Assembly: GCA_903900265.1 (NCBI GenBank)
Contig: CAIUMM010000077.1
Coordinates: forward strand, 27,242-91,241
DNA length: 64,000 nt
Direction of reading: 5' to 3'
DNA from: an uncultured Pseudomonadota bacterium
GTDB lineage: Bacteria; Myxococcota_A; UBA796; SXON01
The notes beneath the pieces are model-generated. The model searched no databases, was not told the origin of the DNA, and was given only the letters and a program-made list of their open reading frames with translations. The translations under genes and the position numbers were made by a program. Of this stretch, positions 51,052 to 60,850 are shown in pieces (position 1 is the stretch's first letter; every line of letters begins with the position of its first letter).

Positions 51052-51944
51052 CACAGCACATCCACCCGGCAGGCGGTTGTCCATCCCGCGACGGCTCCGT
51101 CGTCGAGCAGGCGTCGAACCCCTTCGCGCCCATCGTCCCCGTAGTCGAGGGTATCGGCGTTTGCGTAGAGCGAGAGGTAATGATCGACCTGCGCCCGCTC
51201 ACGGAGCGGCCCCGGGCGCGTCATCAGCCAGGTGATCGCGGCCTCGCGATCGGCGAGCGCGTGCGCGATCGAAGCGCGGAGCACCCGATCCGCGCGCACG
51301 AGCACCTCGGCAGGGAGGTCACGGCGGATCACGTTTCCACCGAGCGCAAGCGGTAAACCCGTGCGTGCCGCCCAACGCTCCCCGATGTCCATCACCAGCA
51401 CAAAGCCCTCCGCAGCGTAGGTCAGGCGACCTTCGTGGATCACCAGCGCGGCGTCCAAGCGCGGACCGTGCTCGGTGTCGTCCCGAAGCGCGTCAAAGGT
51501 GCGCGAGGGCGGATCGATCGGCACGGTGACCGGCGTGAACACCGGGTCTTGCGGCGTCGCGCCGGTCAACAGCCTCAGGGTCAGGCACGCGGTCGTCGTC
51601 AAGCCGGGCACCGCGATGCGGGCGCCGCGCAGCGAAGTCTTCAAGGCCTCGGCCTTTTCCGGGCGCGCGATCAGCACCGGGCCGTAGCTGCGACCTACCG
51701 AACCGCCGTGGTTGAGCAGAAAATAGCGTTCGCTGATCGCGGGATAGTGCGCGATCGAGATCGCCGTCACGTCAGGACCGTCGCCGCTCGCCATCTGGTT
51801 CAGCGCCTCGGTGTCTTTCGCGACCACATCGAACTCGAGGCCTTCAAGGTCGATCAGTCGGTGCTCGATCGCCCGGAACATGAAGCGGTCGTCCGCGTCA
51901 GGACTGATGGCGCAGCGCAAACGGTACGGAATGGGAGCAGGCAT
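51051..51944 (-). CDS. mqnD: 1,4-dihydroxy-6-naphthoate synthase (MqnD)
   Basis: A 297-residue enzyme with the periplasmic-binding-protein fold that converts cyclic dehypoxanthine futalosine to 1,4-dihydroxy-6-naphthoate. The N-terminal SPDADDRFMFRAI, DVTAISIAHYPA, YGPVLIARP, IAVPGLTTTACL, LVIHEGRLTYAAEG and GLPLALGGNVIRRDL are all typical of MqnD. The ATG at 51944 gives a normal N-terminus. It implies that the organism makes menaquinone through the futalosine route. Other mqn genes are not in this window, except possibly the UbiD-family decarboxylase. Confidence 0.9.
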   Translation of the reverse strand: MPAPIPYRLRCAISPDADDRFMFRAIEHRLIDLEGLEFDVVAKDTEALNQMASGDGPDVTAISIAHYPAISERYFLLNHGGSVGRSYGPVLIARPEKAEALKTSLRGARIAVPGLTTTACLTLRLLTGATPQDPVFTPVTVPIDPPSRTFDALRDDTEHGPRLDAALVIHEGRLTYAAEGFVLVMDIGERWAARTGLPLALGGNVIRRDLPAEVLVRADRVLRASIAHALADREAAITWLMTRPGPLRERAQVDHYLSLYANADTLDYGDDGREGVRRLLDDGAVAGWTTACRVDVL

Positions 51945-52051
51945 CGCCCTGCGTCTAACGCCTCCGAAGTTCGGCGCGCAGGTCCGGTACGCCGAGCAGG
52001 CCAGCAAAGCCGCTCCCGCAGATTCTTGATAGTCACCCCGCGGAGTGATCT

Positions 52052-53128
52052 GTGGCCAGACGCGACTACTACGAAGTGCTGGGTGTGAAGAAAAACGCCA
52101 GCACCGACGAGATCAAAAAGGCGTTCCGGGCGCTGGCGCTGAAGTACCATCCGGATCGGAACGCCGGCGACGCCGACGCAGAACGCCACTTTCGCGAGGC
52201 CGCGGAGGCGTGGAATGTGCTGGGCGACGCTGAAAACCGAGCCCGCTACGATCGACTGGGTCCGCTCTACACCGAGAGTGGTCGCCCCCCCTCACCGGAT
52301 CAGGTCAACGACATGCTGCGGGAGGCCTTCGGAGGGCTGTTTCGTCGGCGTCGGGCGGACGGGCCGGGTGAGGACCTCACCTACACCCTGACGATCTCCT
52401 TGGAAGATGCGGCAAAGGGCGTTGACCGCCCGCTCATCATCCAGCGCCAGGTGCGCTGCGTCCGCTGCGACGGCACCGGCGATCACCCCGAGAATCGGGT
52501 GTCGTGCGTCGCGTGCGGGGGCAGCGGAAAATCCGCCGCGCGTCGTATCTTTCGTACCGAATGCGCCACGTGTGACGGCAAGGGCTACAAGCCCACCGAC
52601 AAATGTGACATCTGCCGGGGCGAAAAGCGTCGACCAACGGAAGAAACACTACGGGTCAAGGTTCCCCGGGGCGTGGCCACCGGCTCGAAGCTCAGACTGC
52701 GCAACAAAGGCAACGACGCGACGCCCGCCCTCGGCGCGGCGCCAGCGTCCACCGGAGATCTGTACGTGCTGGTGCAGGTGGAAGAGCACGCGCTGTTTCG
52801 CCGCCGCGGACCCGACCTGCTCTGTGAAGTGCCCGTGAGCCTCGCGGAGCTCGCGCTCGGCGCCGATCTGGTCGTACCGACGCTCGAAGGCACCACCACC
52901 ATTCGCATCCCGCCCGGCACCCCCTCCGGCAAGTCGTTTCGCCTGCCCGGGCGCGGTTTGCAGGGAGAAGCAGGCAAAGGCGACCTCCACGTCAAGGTCG
53001 ACGTCGAGACGCCCGCCGAGCTCTCTGCCGAGGCGCGTGCAGCGTTACAGGCGTTCTCCGCCTCAATGACCCCCGCCTCACACCCGCGACGCGCGGAATA
53101 CCAGGATGCGATGAAGGCTCGCCGATGA
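52052..53128 (+). CDS. DnaJ-type Hsp40 co-chaperone
   Basis: A 358-residue type I DnaJ: J-domain 3-68 with HPD at 33-35, a short Gly/Phe-poor linker, then a zinc-finger region with four CxxCxGxG-like motifs ([32 protein letters not shown]), and the C-terminal beta-sandwich substrate-binding domains (GATGxKLRL-like: [14 protein letters not shown]). It stimulates DnaK. The GTG start at 52052 lacks a strong Shine-Dalgarno. Whether it is the main DnaJ or a paralogue is not known; dnaK is not nearby. Confidence 0.92.
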   Translation: MARRDYYEVLGVKKNASTDEIKKAFRALALKYHPDRNAGDADAERHFREAAEAWNVLGDAENRARYDRLGPLYTESGRPPSPDQVNDMLREAFGGLFRRRRADGPGEDLTYTLTISLEDAAKGVDRPLIIQRQVRCVRCDGTGDHPENRVSCVACGGSGKSAARRIFRTECATCDGKGYKPTDKCDICRGEKRRPTEETLRVKVPRGVATGSKLRLRNKGNDATPALGAAPASTGDLYVLVQVEEHALFRRRGPDLLCEVPVSLAELALGADLVVPTLEGTTTIRIPPGTPSGKSFRLPGRGLQGEAGKGDLHVKVDVETPAELSAEARAALQAFSASMTPASHPRRAEYQDAMKARR

Positions 53129-54945
53129 TGCACCGCTCTGCACTCTCTCCTCGCGGACTTGGCCTCGCCCTGTTGGCGCTGTTGTGCGGCGCGCCGCTCT
53201 CCGCCTTCGCGGCGCGTTTGCCGGCGTCGGTGCTCGAAGCCATCGGCAACCCGAACCGTAAAGCGGCGATCAGCCGGCTCACCGAAGTGTCGTTGAAGGA
53301 GTCCGACAGCACCGCCCAAGCATGGGAGCTGCTCTTCTTGGGCGAGCTGAAGCGCTTGAACGGCGACGACAAGGAAGCGCGCGCGCTTTTCGAGCGCGTC
53401 GCCGGGGACTTTCCTGCGTCGGGAGCGAAGAACGCGGCGATATTGGGGATGGCGGTCGTCGACGCGCACGGGAAGGCTGCGGGAAACACGCGTTCGACGC
53501 TGGAGCTCATCGCCGATGACGCTGTGCCCGACACGATGAACGCTGATCGCTGGCTGCTGATCGGGCAAGCGCGGGCCGCAGACGGGACATCGCCCTCCAA
53601 ACTGAACGAAGCCCTCGATCGCGCCGCACATTTCTCAAAGAGCGACGCTGCGGTCGATGCCCGGATCACCAGCGCGATCAAAGCGCTGCGGCCCCCGTCC
53701 GAACCGGTGCCTGCCGGCGAGGCCGACCGCGCCGCGCTTGAGAAGATTCGCTCCACGCTACGCGAAGGCGACCTGAAGGGCGTCACGACGCTCACCACCG
53801 CTTTTGTGTCCCAGTTCCCGTCCTCGCCGTTCGCCGCCGAGGTGCAAACGGCCGCCGCCCGTGCGGCTGCCGGAAAGCCTCCGGATGCGAGCCGCGTGGC
53901 GGTGCTCCTGCCGCTCACCGGCAAGTTCGCGCAGCCCGCAGCGAGCTTGCGCTCGGCGATCGAGCAAGCATCCGAGAGCCTCGGCGGCGCCTACACCGTG
54001 TCGGTCTACGACACCGCCGGCGTCGCGGCTCAATGCGTCACCGCCCTGCAGAAAGCGGTGATCGAAGACGGCGCGACCATCGTCATCGGCCCGCTCACCA
54101 AAGAGGAGGCCGCCACCTGCGCGCCAGCCGCACAAGCGCTGCACGTCGCGATGCTCCCGCTGACCTCGTCGGCGGATGTGCTCACTGCGGGCGACCAAGT
54201 GTTCCGGCCCTACCCGACGAGCGAAGATCAGGTGCGCGCGCTGGTCGCCGAGACCCTCGGTCGCCGCAGCATGAAGTCCTACGCGATCATCCACCCCAAG
54301 ACGGCCTACGGCGAAAACGCGGCCAAAGCGTTCGTCAATGAGGTCAACGCCGGCGGCGGCAGCGTGACCGTCGACATCGGCTACGACCCCACCACCGCAG
54401 ACTTCCGCTCGGTCGCCAAGCAGCTCGGAGGCAAGACCTTTGAGGCGATCTTCATCCCCGACACCTACCAGACCGTCGCGCTGGTCGCCTCCGCCATCGC
54501 GTTTCAAGAGATCTCGGTAGGCGCCTTCCAGACCGAAAAGGGCCCTCCGGCGGTGCCCTTGTTGGGCCTGAACGCCTGGCACAACGACGAGATCGCGCGC
54601 CGCGGCGGAGCGTACGTGCAGCGCGGCATCTTCGTCGACGCGTTCGACGCGCACGACCCCGATCCCGCGGTCACCCGATTTGTCGAAGGGTGGAAAGGCA
54701 CAACCCCTCCGAGCGTGGTCGACGCGATCGGCTACGACGCCATGCTCCTCGCGGCCGCGGCGCTCGCTGCGGGCGGAGATCCTGCCGAAGCGCTCACCCG
54801 CGTCGAGATCGCCAACAGCGTCGCCGGCACGCTGGGCTTCAGCGACAGCCGCGAAGCGCGCCGCAAATGGCACCTGTTGACCGTCACGCGCACCGGGATC
54901 GAGCCGCTGCCGAGCCTCGTCGTCCAGCCTTCCGACCCCCAGTGA
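53125..54945 (+). CDS. Penicillin-binding protein activator LpoA-like (LppC family)
   Basis: A 606-residue secreted protein. Signal peptide to about 29 (LSAFA), then a helical, TPR-like region (30-235), then a periplasmic binding protein type 1 domain (about 240-590): [36 protein letters not shown] and [17 protein letters not shown]. This is the LpoA layout, although the lipobox Cys is missing. LpoA activates the peptidoglycan synthase PBP1a in enterobacteria; here an amino-acid-binding role is also possible. The ATG overlaps the dnaJ stop as ATGA. Confidence 0.82.
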   Translation: MMHRSALSPRGLGLALLALLCGAPLSAFAARLPASVLEAIGNPNRKAAISRLTEVSLKESDSTAQAWELLFLGELKRLNGDDKEARALFERVAGDFPASGAKNAAILGMAVVDAHGKAAGNTRSTLELIADDAVPDTMNADRWLLIGQARAADGTSPSKLNEALDRAAHFSKSDAAVDARITSAIKALRPPSEPVPAGEADRAALEKIRSTLREGDLKGVTTLTTAFVSQFPSSPFAAEVQTAAARAAAGKPPDASRVAVLLPLTGKFAQPAASLRSAIEQASESLGGAYTVSVYDTAGVAAQCVTALQKAVIEDGATIVIGPLTKEEAATCAPAAQALHVAMLPLTSSADVLTAGDQVFRPYPTSEDQVRALVAETLGRRSMKSYAIIHPKTAYGENAAKAFVNEVNAGGGSVTVDIGYDPTTADFRSVAKQLGGKTFEAIFIPDTYQTVALVASAIAFQEISVGAFQTEKGPPAVPLLGLNAWHNDEIARRGGAYVQRGIFVDAFDAHDPDPAVTRFVEGWKGTTPPSVVDAIGYDAMLLAAAALAAGGDPAEALTRVEIANSVAGTLGFSDSREARRKWHLLTVTRTGIEPLPSLVVQPSDPQ

Positions 54946-54961
54946 TCCGCCCGGCGCCTCG

Positions 54962-55858
54962 ATGACTCAGGAAAAAGCCGTGATCGCGCTGTTTGACCGT
55001 TCGCGCAAGACGAACGACGTGCAGGTCGGTATCGGCGACGACGGCGCCGTGCTCCGCGACGGCACCGTGCTCACCGTCGACACCATGGTCGAAGGCGTAC
55101 ATTGGGACGACAAGCTGACGCCCGAGGATGTAGGCTGGAAGTTGGTAGCGGTGAACGTCAGCGATCTCGGGGCGATGGGCGCGAAGCCCGCGTGGGCCTT
55201 GCTCGCGATGGCACTCCCCTCCCCGCTGGACATGACGTGGACGGAGCGGTTTCGAGAAGGCCTGTTCGAAGCGCTGAACTTCTACGACCTTCCGCTGATC
55301 GGAGGGGACACGGTGTCCGGGCCCACGCGAACGCTGACGCTGACCGTCGGGGGAAAGGCCGCGCATCCTGTGCTTCGCAGCACCGGAAAACCCGGGGACG
55401 ACGTGTACATCACCGGTGAATTGGGCCTCGCAGCAGCAGGCTTCCTCGACCCAGCGCCCACACCGGCCGCGCGCGCCGCGCTCTGCCGCCCCACGCCCCC
55501 GGTTCGATTTGGGGTCGCGCTGGCGGAGTCGGGCTTGGTCACCGCCATGATGGACCTCTCCGATGGGCTTCGCGAGGACCTCGCGACTTTGTGCCGTGCA
55601 TCCTCGGTTGGCGCCGAGATCGACCCCGCACAGGTACCGGGAGCGGCAGACCTTGCCCACCGGTTTAGCTTCGGCGAAGATTACCAACTGTTGTTCACCG
55701 CTCCCCCAGATGCCCGAAGTGCGGTAGAGTCCCTCTCGCGCTCCCAAGCCGTCCCGATCGCTCGGATCGGACGACTTACCGCCGGCGGCCCCGTTCGGTT
55801 GCTGGGGGCTTCTTGGCCCGCGCCCTTGTACACCCACTTCCCCCCCGGTCCCCGCTGA
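54962..55858 (+). CDS. thiL: Thiamine-phosphate kinase
   Basis: A 298-residue enzyme that phosphorylates thiamine monophosphate to the active diphosphate cofactor. It has the AIR-synthase-like fold: QVGIGDDGAVLRDG with metal-binding Asp, NVSDLGAMGAKPAWALLA, IGGDTVSGP, MMDLSDGLREDL and SFGEDYQLLFT. It follows the LpoA-like gene by 16 bases and overlaps the next gene at its 3' end. Confidence 0.95.
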   Translation: MTQEKAVIALFDRSRKTNDVQVGIGDDGAVLRDGTVLTVDTMVEGVHWDDKLTPEDVGWKLVAVNVSDLGAMGAKPAWALLAMALPSPLDMTWTERFREGLFEALNFYDLPLIGGDTVSGPTRTLTLTVGGKAAHPVLRSTGKPGDDVYITGELGLAAAGFLDPAPTPAARAALCRPTPPVRFGVALAESGLVTAMMDLSDGLREDLATLCRASSVGAEIDPAQVPGAADLAHRFSFGEDYQLLFTAPPDARSAVESLSRSQAVPIARIGRLTAGGPVRLLGASWPAPLYTHFPPGPR

Positions 55859-57315
55859 TTCGTCCCCGCTGTTGGCCCCGCACCATCTGGACAACTGGTC
55901 CAGTCGGCTTGCTATGCCTCGTCGCGACGATGCAGCCGGCTACGGCCATGGCCAACGAAGTCGAAGGCGTGCTGCTTGACCCGGCGCAGATCCCCGGCAC
56001 CTTGCTGGGCATCGCCGCGCTGTTGTTCACCTGCGCGTTTTTCGCGAGCTCCGAGAGCGCGCTGTTCTCCCTGCAGAAGGTCGATCGCGAAGCCTTCAAG
56101 CACGATGGGCGCGTCGGCGAGTTGGTCACCCGGCTGTTGCATCGCCCGCAGCGCGTGCTCGCTGCGCTGCTGATCGGCAACGAACTGTCCAACATCGGCC
56201 TGTCTACCTTGACGGCTTCGATCCTGCTGACGGTAGCGCCGGGAGCCCCGTGGTTGAACGTGGTCGTCGTCGCGCCGGTGCTGATCCTCTGCGGGGACGT
56301 CCTCCCCAAGACGTTGGGCTTCCGGTACAACCGCGCGTTCGCCAAGGTGGTGGTGCGGCCGCTGAACTTCTGGTCGGAGATGGTGAGCCCGGTCCGCTGG
56401 GCGCTCTCCGGCATCGTCGACCTCATGCTCAAGGCCCTTGGCGTGCCGCCGCAGCCCGAAGACCAAGGCATACAGGAAGACCAGCTGCGCACCCTCATCG
56501 ATCAGGGCTTGGAGGTAGGCGCGATCCAACCGATGGAGCAGGAGATCATCCATCGGGTGTTCGAATTCGGAGAGATCACGGTTTCGCGGCTGATGACCCC
56601 GCGTCCCGACATCTTCGGGCTGTCGATCACCACCCCGTGGGCCGACATCCTCGCCGCGGTGAAGGACCAGCGCTACAGCCGCGTGCCCTTCTGGCAGAGC
56701 AACCCCGACAACGTCGTGGGCATCCTGTTGATGAAGGACCTGCTCCGCTTGCGAGCGAGCGCAAAAGACCGTGCGCATACGCCGAATATCCGGCAAATCC
56801 AGAAGCTGCTACACCCGGTGATCTACGTGCCTCCGGGCAAGTTGGCGCAGGACCTGCTGCGCGAATTCCGCTCCAAGAAGCAGCACATGGCGATGGTCGT
56901 CGATGAACACGGCACCATCACCGGCCTCATCACCATGGACGACCTGCTGAGCGAGCTCGTGGGCGAGGTCCTCGACGAGAATGACGGCGAAGATCGGGAC
57001 ATCACGCAGCTGCAGGCCGATGTCTGGAGCATCAAAGCGGGCATTGACATCGAGGACTTCGGAAAGGCCTTCGGCATTGAGTTCCCCGAGGACGGGTACA
57101 CGACGCTCGCTGGCTTTGTGCTGCAGCTGTTAGGCGCCGCGCCCCAAAAGGGCGACGAGGTCGAATGGACCGATGATGCGCGGGAGCACCGCTTTGGCTT
57201 CCACGTGTCTGGCCTCGATGGGCGCCGCATCACCGAGGTCACCGTGCGCAAGCTGCCGGTCATTGACCCCGAAGAAGACGAAGATCTGGCGGACTCCGGC
57301 CAGGGTGGCGCATGA
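55813..57315 (+). CDS. CNNM/CorC (HlyC) family membrane protein, copy 1
   Basis: Up to 500 residues. A CNNM transmembrane domain of three to four helices (about 60-200; ALFSLQKVDREAF) is followed by paired CBS domains (about 225-360; VSRLMTPRPDIF, VVDEHGTITGLITMDDLL) and a CorC_HlyC C-terminal domain (GYTTLAGFVLQLLG). Such proteins take part in magnesium or cobalt efflux. The TTG at 55813 overlaps thiL by 46 bases; CTG at 55855 or ATG at 55930 are alternative starts. Its stop overlaps a second copy as ATGA. Confidence 0.87.
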   Translation: MARALVHPLPPRSPLIRPRCWPRTIWTTGPVGLLCLVATMQPATAMANEVEGVLLDPAQIPGTLLGIAALLFTCAFFASSESALFSLQKVDREAFKHDGRVGELVTRLLHRPQRVLAALLIGNELSNIGLSTLTASILLTVAPGAPWLNVVVVAPVLILCGDVLPKTLGFRYNRAFAKVVVRPLNFWSEMVSPVRWALSGIVDLMLKALGVPPQPEDQGIQEDQLRTLIDQGLEVGAIQPMEQEIIHRVFEFGEITVSRLMTPRPDIFGLSITTPWADILAAVKDQRYSRVPFWQSNPDNVVGILLMKDLLRLRASAKDRAHTPNIRQIQKLLHPVIYVPPGKLAQDLLREFRSKKQHMAMVVDEHGTITGLITMDDLLSELVGEVLDENDGEDRDITQLQADVWSIKAGIDIEDFGKAFGIEFPEDGYTTLAGFVLQLLGAAPQKGDEVEWTDDAREHRFGFHVSGLDGRRITEVTVRKLPVIDPEEDEDLADSGQGGA

Positions 57316-58535
57316 CCGGCGAGCTGCTCCTCATCGTATTCCTGATCATCGCGCAGGGCTTCTTTTCCGGGTCCGAGCTGGCGATCGTGAGCTCCGACCG
57401 CCTCGTGCTGCGCAACCGCGCCGATGACGGGGACGCCGGAGCCGCGCGCGTGCTGCGTTTGCTCCAGCACCCCGCTCGTCTCGTCGGCACCTGCCTGATC
57501 GGCACCAACCTCGCGCTGATCGCCGGCTCCACGGTAGCGGCCCACGTGCTGCACGAGTTCGGGAACATCCCGCCGCTCGCGGTCATCGGCATCTTCACGC
57601 CGATCACCATCATCTTCGCCGAGCTGCTGCCGAAGAGCGTCTACCGAGCCCACGCCACCCGCATCGCCCCGCTCGTCGCACCGGTGATCACCGCGCTCTC
57701 GGTCGCGCTCTCCCCGGCGTTGGCCACGGTGGAGTTCATCTCCCGCCAGCTCCTGCGCATGCTCGGCGCGGGAGACACGGAGCCGCACACCGTGCGCCGC
57801 GAGGACATCCGCCTGCTGCTCAACAACGCAGACAAGACCGACATCCACGCCGACGAAAAAGAGATGATCCTGAGGGTGTTCCACTTCTCGGAGACCCTCG
57901 TGCAAGACGCGATGGTGCCGCTGATCGAGATGGTCGGCTTGCCCGAGAACGCCACCTGCGATGAAGCGGCCGCGATCATGGTCGAGGCCGGCTACTCCCG
58001 GATGCCGGTGTTCCGCAAGCGCATCGACCGCATCGTCGGCATGGTCATGCACAGCGACCTGCTGTTCGCCGCCGACGGCAGCGCGCCGGTGAGCACGGTG
58101 ATGCAGGAGATCCTCTTCGTACCCGAGACCAAGCGGGTCGATGGCTTGTTCCTCGATCTGCGCCGCAAGCGCAAGCGGCTCGCGGTCGCGGTCGACGAGT
58201 ACGGGGGTGCCGTCGGCATCATCTCGATCGAAGACATCCTCGAGGAGATCGTCGGCGACATCGACGATGAGTTCGACCGGCGGCGTCCGGCGATCCGCAA
58301 GGTCGGCGAACGCGAATGGGTCGCCAGCGGTCGAGTAGAGGGGGAGCAGCTGCAAGCCGCGACCGGCTTCGTGATGCCTAGCGGCGACTACGAGACCCTC
58401 GCCGGCTTCTTGCTGACCCGCTTTGGACACGTCCCCGTCGTAGGCGAGCGCCTGACCTGGGCGACCTTTGTGATCACCGTCACGCTGGCGAACGATCGGG
58501 CCATCCTCGAAGTCAGCATTCAAGACACGAAGTAG
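57312..58535 (+). CDS. CNNM/CorC (HlyC) family membrane protein, copy 2
   Basis: A 407-residue paralogue of the upstream gene with the same order of CNNM membrane domain (ELAIVSSDRLVLRNRADDG), CBS pair (VQDAMVPLIEMVGL; VDEYGGAVGIISIEDIL) and CorC_HlyC end (DYETLAGFLLTRFG). The two are clearly distinct in sequence, so the duplication is old or one was acquired separately. They may form a heterodimeric pump or transport different ions. ATG overlaps the first gene stop. Confidence 0.9.
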   Translation: MTGELLLIVFLIIAQGFFSGSELAIVSSDRLVLRNRADDGDAGAARVLRLLQHPARLVGTCLIGTNLALIAGSTVAAHVLHEFGNIPPLAVIGIFTPITIIFAELLPKSVYRAHATRIAPLVAPVITALSVALSPALATVEFISRQLLRMLGAGDTEPHTVRREDIRLLLNNADKTDIHADEKEMILRVFHFSETLVQDAMVPLIEMVGLPENATCDEAAAIMVEAGYSRMPVFRKRIDRIVGMVMHSDLLFAADGSAPVSTVMQEILFVPETKRVDGLFLDLRRKRKRLAVAVDEYGGAVGIISIEDILEEIVGDIDDEFDRRRPAIRKVGEREWVASGRVEGEQLQAATGFVMPSGDYETLAGFLLTRFGHVPVVGERLTWATFVITVTLANDRAILEVSIQDTK

Positions 58536-58592
58536 CGGCCTGCCGGTCGTCGACCCACCGCAAGCTGGGCCCGCCACAGGATACGCTTTCCC

Positions 58593-59366
58593 GTGCCCCT
58601 TTACCTTGTCCTGCTGCTGCATCTCGCCTTCGCGGAGGAGCCGACCCCGCCAGGGGCCACCCCGGTAACGACAGCCCCGGCGTCCCCGACGCCCGCGGCG
58701 CTGGCGTCCCCGACGCCCGCGGCGCTGGCGGCCCCGACGCCCGCTGCGGCACCCGAAGCAGCTCCCAACGAAGCCGCATTTGTCGCCCGTGCGCTGACTC
58801 GAGGCCCGGTGGTGCGCAAAGATGGTGCGCCTTCGTCCGTGTCGTGGGTGGTGCGCAACGGCGCAGGACACGCACTGGGCGCCGTTGAGTTTGCCCGGAC
58901 GATGAACGACAACGCAGGTTCAGAGCGCATCCTCGCGGCACGCAGAGGCGGGACCATCGAAGCGGTGCTGCTCGCGAGCGTAGGTGCGACGCTCGAGACG
59001 ATCGCGCTCGGCTTCCTCATCGCCGGCGACAACCGGTCGCCCAAAGGCGAGGACGTGCTGTGGCGCGGCGCCGCGCTCGCAGGCACCGGCGCGATGCCGC
59101 TCGTCGCGTGCTTCTTGCCGGCCCGTGCCGTTCGAGACCGCGAGCGTTGGCCAGCGCTCTACTACACCCCCGAGCAGGCTGACGTCCTCATCACTTCGTA
59201 CAACGACCGTATTCGCCAGGAGCTAGGGCTCACAGCCCCTACAGCGCCCGTCGCGCCGCCTCCCGCGGTCACTGCGCCAGCACCCGCGGCCGTCGAAGAT
59301 GCCCCTGCGCTCCCACCGGTCGATCGCATCCCCGAAGCCGAGCCGTCACCGGGAGCCGCACGATGA
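58593..59366 (+). CDS. Secreted Ala/Pro-rich protein, unknown
   Basis: A 257-residue protein from a GTG start. The signal peptide is MPLYLVLLLHLAFA, with no basic residue. A Pro/Ala/Thr linker with tandem ASPTPAAL units (about 30-53) precedes a 120-residue domain, with two weakly hydrophobic segments (VLLASVGATLETIALGFLI; ALAGTGAMPLVACFL), and another Pro/Ala-rich tail. It may be a small inner-membrane protein with periplasmic extension. Its stop overlaps the OmpA-like gene as ATGA, so a cell-envelope role is likely. Confidence 0.65.
   Translation: MPLYLVLLLHLAFAEEPTPPGATPVTTAPASPTPAALASPTPAALAAPTPAAAPEAAPNEAAFVARALTRGPVVRKDGAPSSVSWVVRNGAGHALGAVEFARTMNDNAGSERILAARRGGTIEAVLLASVGATLETIALGFLIAGDNRSPKGEDVLWRGAALAGTGAMPLVACFLPARAVRDRERWPALYYTPEQADVLITSYNDRIRQELGLTAPTAPVAPPPAVTAPAPAAVEDAPALPPVDRIPEAEPSPGAAR
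58680..58751 (+). repeat. 24-bp tandem repeat, three units
   Basis: The unit starting GCGTCCCCGACGCCCGCGG is perfect at 58680-58703 and 58704-58727 and degenerate at 58728-58751. It encodes ASPTPAAL repeats in the linker of the Ala/Pro-rich secreted protein. Confidence 0.9.
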
Positions 59367-60850
59367 TGCTGCTTTTTTTGGCGTGGCTGCCCAGCGCATC
59401 TGCTACCGACGCCTTGGACATTGAAGTGGCGCGGCCGACGTTCTCGCCCGACGCGCTGCCAGGGCTCGAGTCCACCGCGTTCAATCGCACGGGAACGTAC
59501 CGCATCGGCGTGCAGCTGCAGTATGACCGTGACCCGCTGCTCCTCTACCAATTTCGGAAAGAAGTAGGCGCCGTCGTCGCGAATCGTGACACGCTGTACC
59601 TCGGCGTCGCCTGGCAGGCTTCGAAGCGCATCGGGTTTCGGGTCGTGCTGCCCGGCGCGTTCCAGTGGGGCTCAGAGGTGCCGACCTTGTCCGGCGACGG
59701 CGCGGGGCTTGGCGATGCGTCCGTCGGAATTCGCGTGCGCGCCCTCGATACCTCGGTGTTCGACCTCGAAGCGGACGCCGACGTCTACGCGCCCACGAGC
59801 ACACCAGACGGCTACTTCGGCGAGCGAAACGTGCGTCTGAACGCCGGCGTCGCGACTACGGTCGCCGCCGGACGAAGCAGCTTCGGCGTAGGCCTGCACA
59901 CCATGCTCCGACCCGCGGTAGACAGCGAGTACGACTTCATCCTCGGCAGCGAGCTGACGGCGAACGTCGGCCTCCGCTACGAGGTCTGGCGCGACCACGC
60001 GGCGCTACAAACCGCGCTGCTCGCGCGGGCTGGCTACGACCACTTCTTATCTGCCCCCGCCGAGAATCCGCTCGTTTGGATGTCGGGCCTCTCCCTCCTG
60101 CCTCGCCGGGACCTCCAGGTCGATCTGCTCATCGGCCGCGGCCTGACCGCCGGCTATGGCACCTCGCAGCTCAGAGCGACAGCCGCGCTGACGTACATCC
60201 ACCGCCCCGCGCAGCGCAGCGCACCCGCGGTCGTCGCCAAAGCCCCCACCGAGGTCGTGCCGGAGGACGTCGAGTTTACCGTCGAGCCCGAGCCTGAACC
60301 CAAAGCTCCAACCTGGGCCGAAGGGGAGCTTGCCCGCGTAGAAGCACAACAGATCGTCATTCGGGATCCGATCCAGTTCGAGCTCGGCACCGACCACATC
60401 CTGCCCGAGAGCGAGCCCACGCTGCGCGCGATCGCCAAGATCCTCGAGGACAACCCGCAGATCCTCGACATGGTGGTCGAGGGGCACGCGAGCGAAGAAG
60501 GCAGCTTCATCTATAACTACAGCCTGTCCCTCACCCGCGCGTTGGCGATCAACCGTCGTCTCGTCGAGGTGGGCGTACATCCGGCGCGCCTCTCCTGCCG
60601 CGGCATGGGTGAGACCCAGCCTATCGCAAGCGTCACGCCCGACATGACCCCCGAGCAAGCCGAAGCGGCGCTTGCGCAAAATCGCCGCGTCATCTTTCAC
60701 ATTGTACGCCAGCTTCAACCCGGCGAACCCTGGCCTGAGTACGGCACGACCGTCAAGGTCCCTTGGACGGGCGACGAGCACGCCGTCAAGGCGCTTCCTC
60801 CCCCGATTCCCGTGGTCGAGCCTGCAAAGCCGGCCGAGGAGGACGAATGA
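59363..60850 (+). CDS. OmpA family outer-membrane protein
   Basis: A 495-residue protein with signal peptide (PSASA), an N-terminal barrel (about 25-280; VQLQYDRDPLLLYQFR and many alternating strands), a Pro/Glu-rich linker, and a C-terminal OmpA-like peptidoglycan-binding domain (about 335-455; FELGTDHILPESEPTLRAIA, VVEGHASEEGS, NYSLSLTRALAINRRLVE). It anchors the outer membrane to the wall. A Pro/Glu-rich tail follows. The ATG overlaps the upstream stop and its own stop overlaps the next ATG. Confidence 0.9.
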   Translation: MMLLFLAWLPSASATDALDIEVARPTFSPDALPGLESTAFNRTGTYRIGVQLQYDRDPLLLYQFRKEVGAVVANRDTLYLGVAWQASKRIGFRVVLPGAFQWGSEVPTLSGDGAGLGDASVGIRVRALDTSVFDLEADADVYAPTSTPDGYFGERNVRLNAGVATTVAAGRSSFGVGLHTMLRPAVDSEYDFILGSELTANVGLRYEVWRDHAALQTALLARAGYDHFLSAPAENPLVWMSGLSLLPRRDLQVDLLIGRGLTAGYGTSQLRATAALTYIHRPAQRSAPAVVAKAPTEVVPEDVEFTVEPEPEPKAPTWAEGELARVEAQQIVIRDPIQFELGTDHILPESEPTLRAIAKILEDNPQILDMVVEGHASEEGSFIYNYSLSLTRALAINRRLVEVGVHPARLSCRGMGETQPIASVTPDMTPEQAEAALAQNRRVIFHIVRQLQPGEPWPEYGTTVKVPWTGDEHAVKALPPPIPVVEPAKPAEEDE

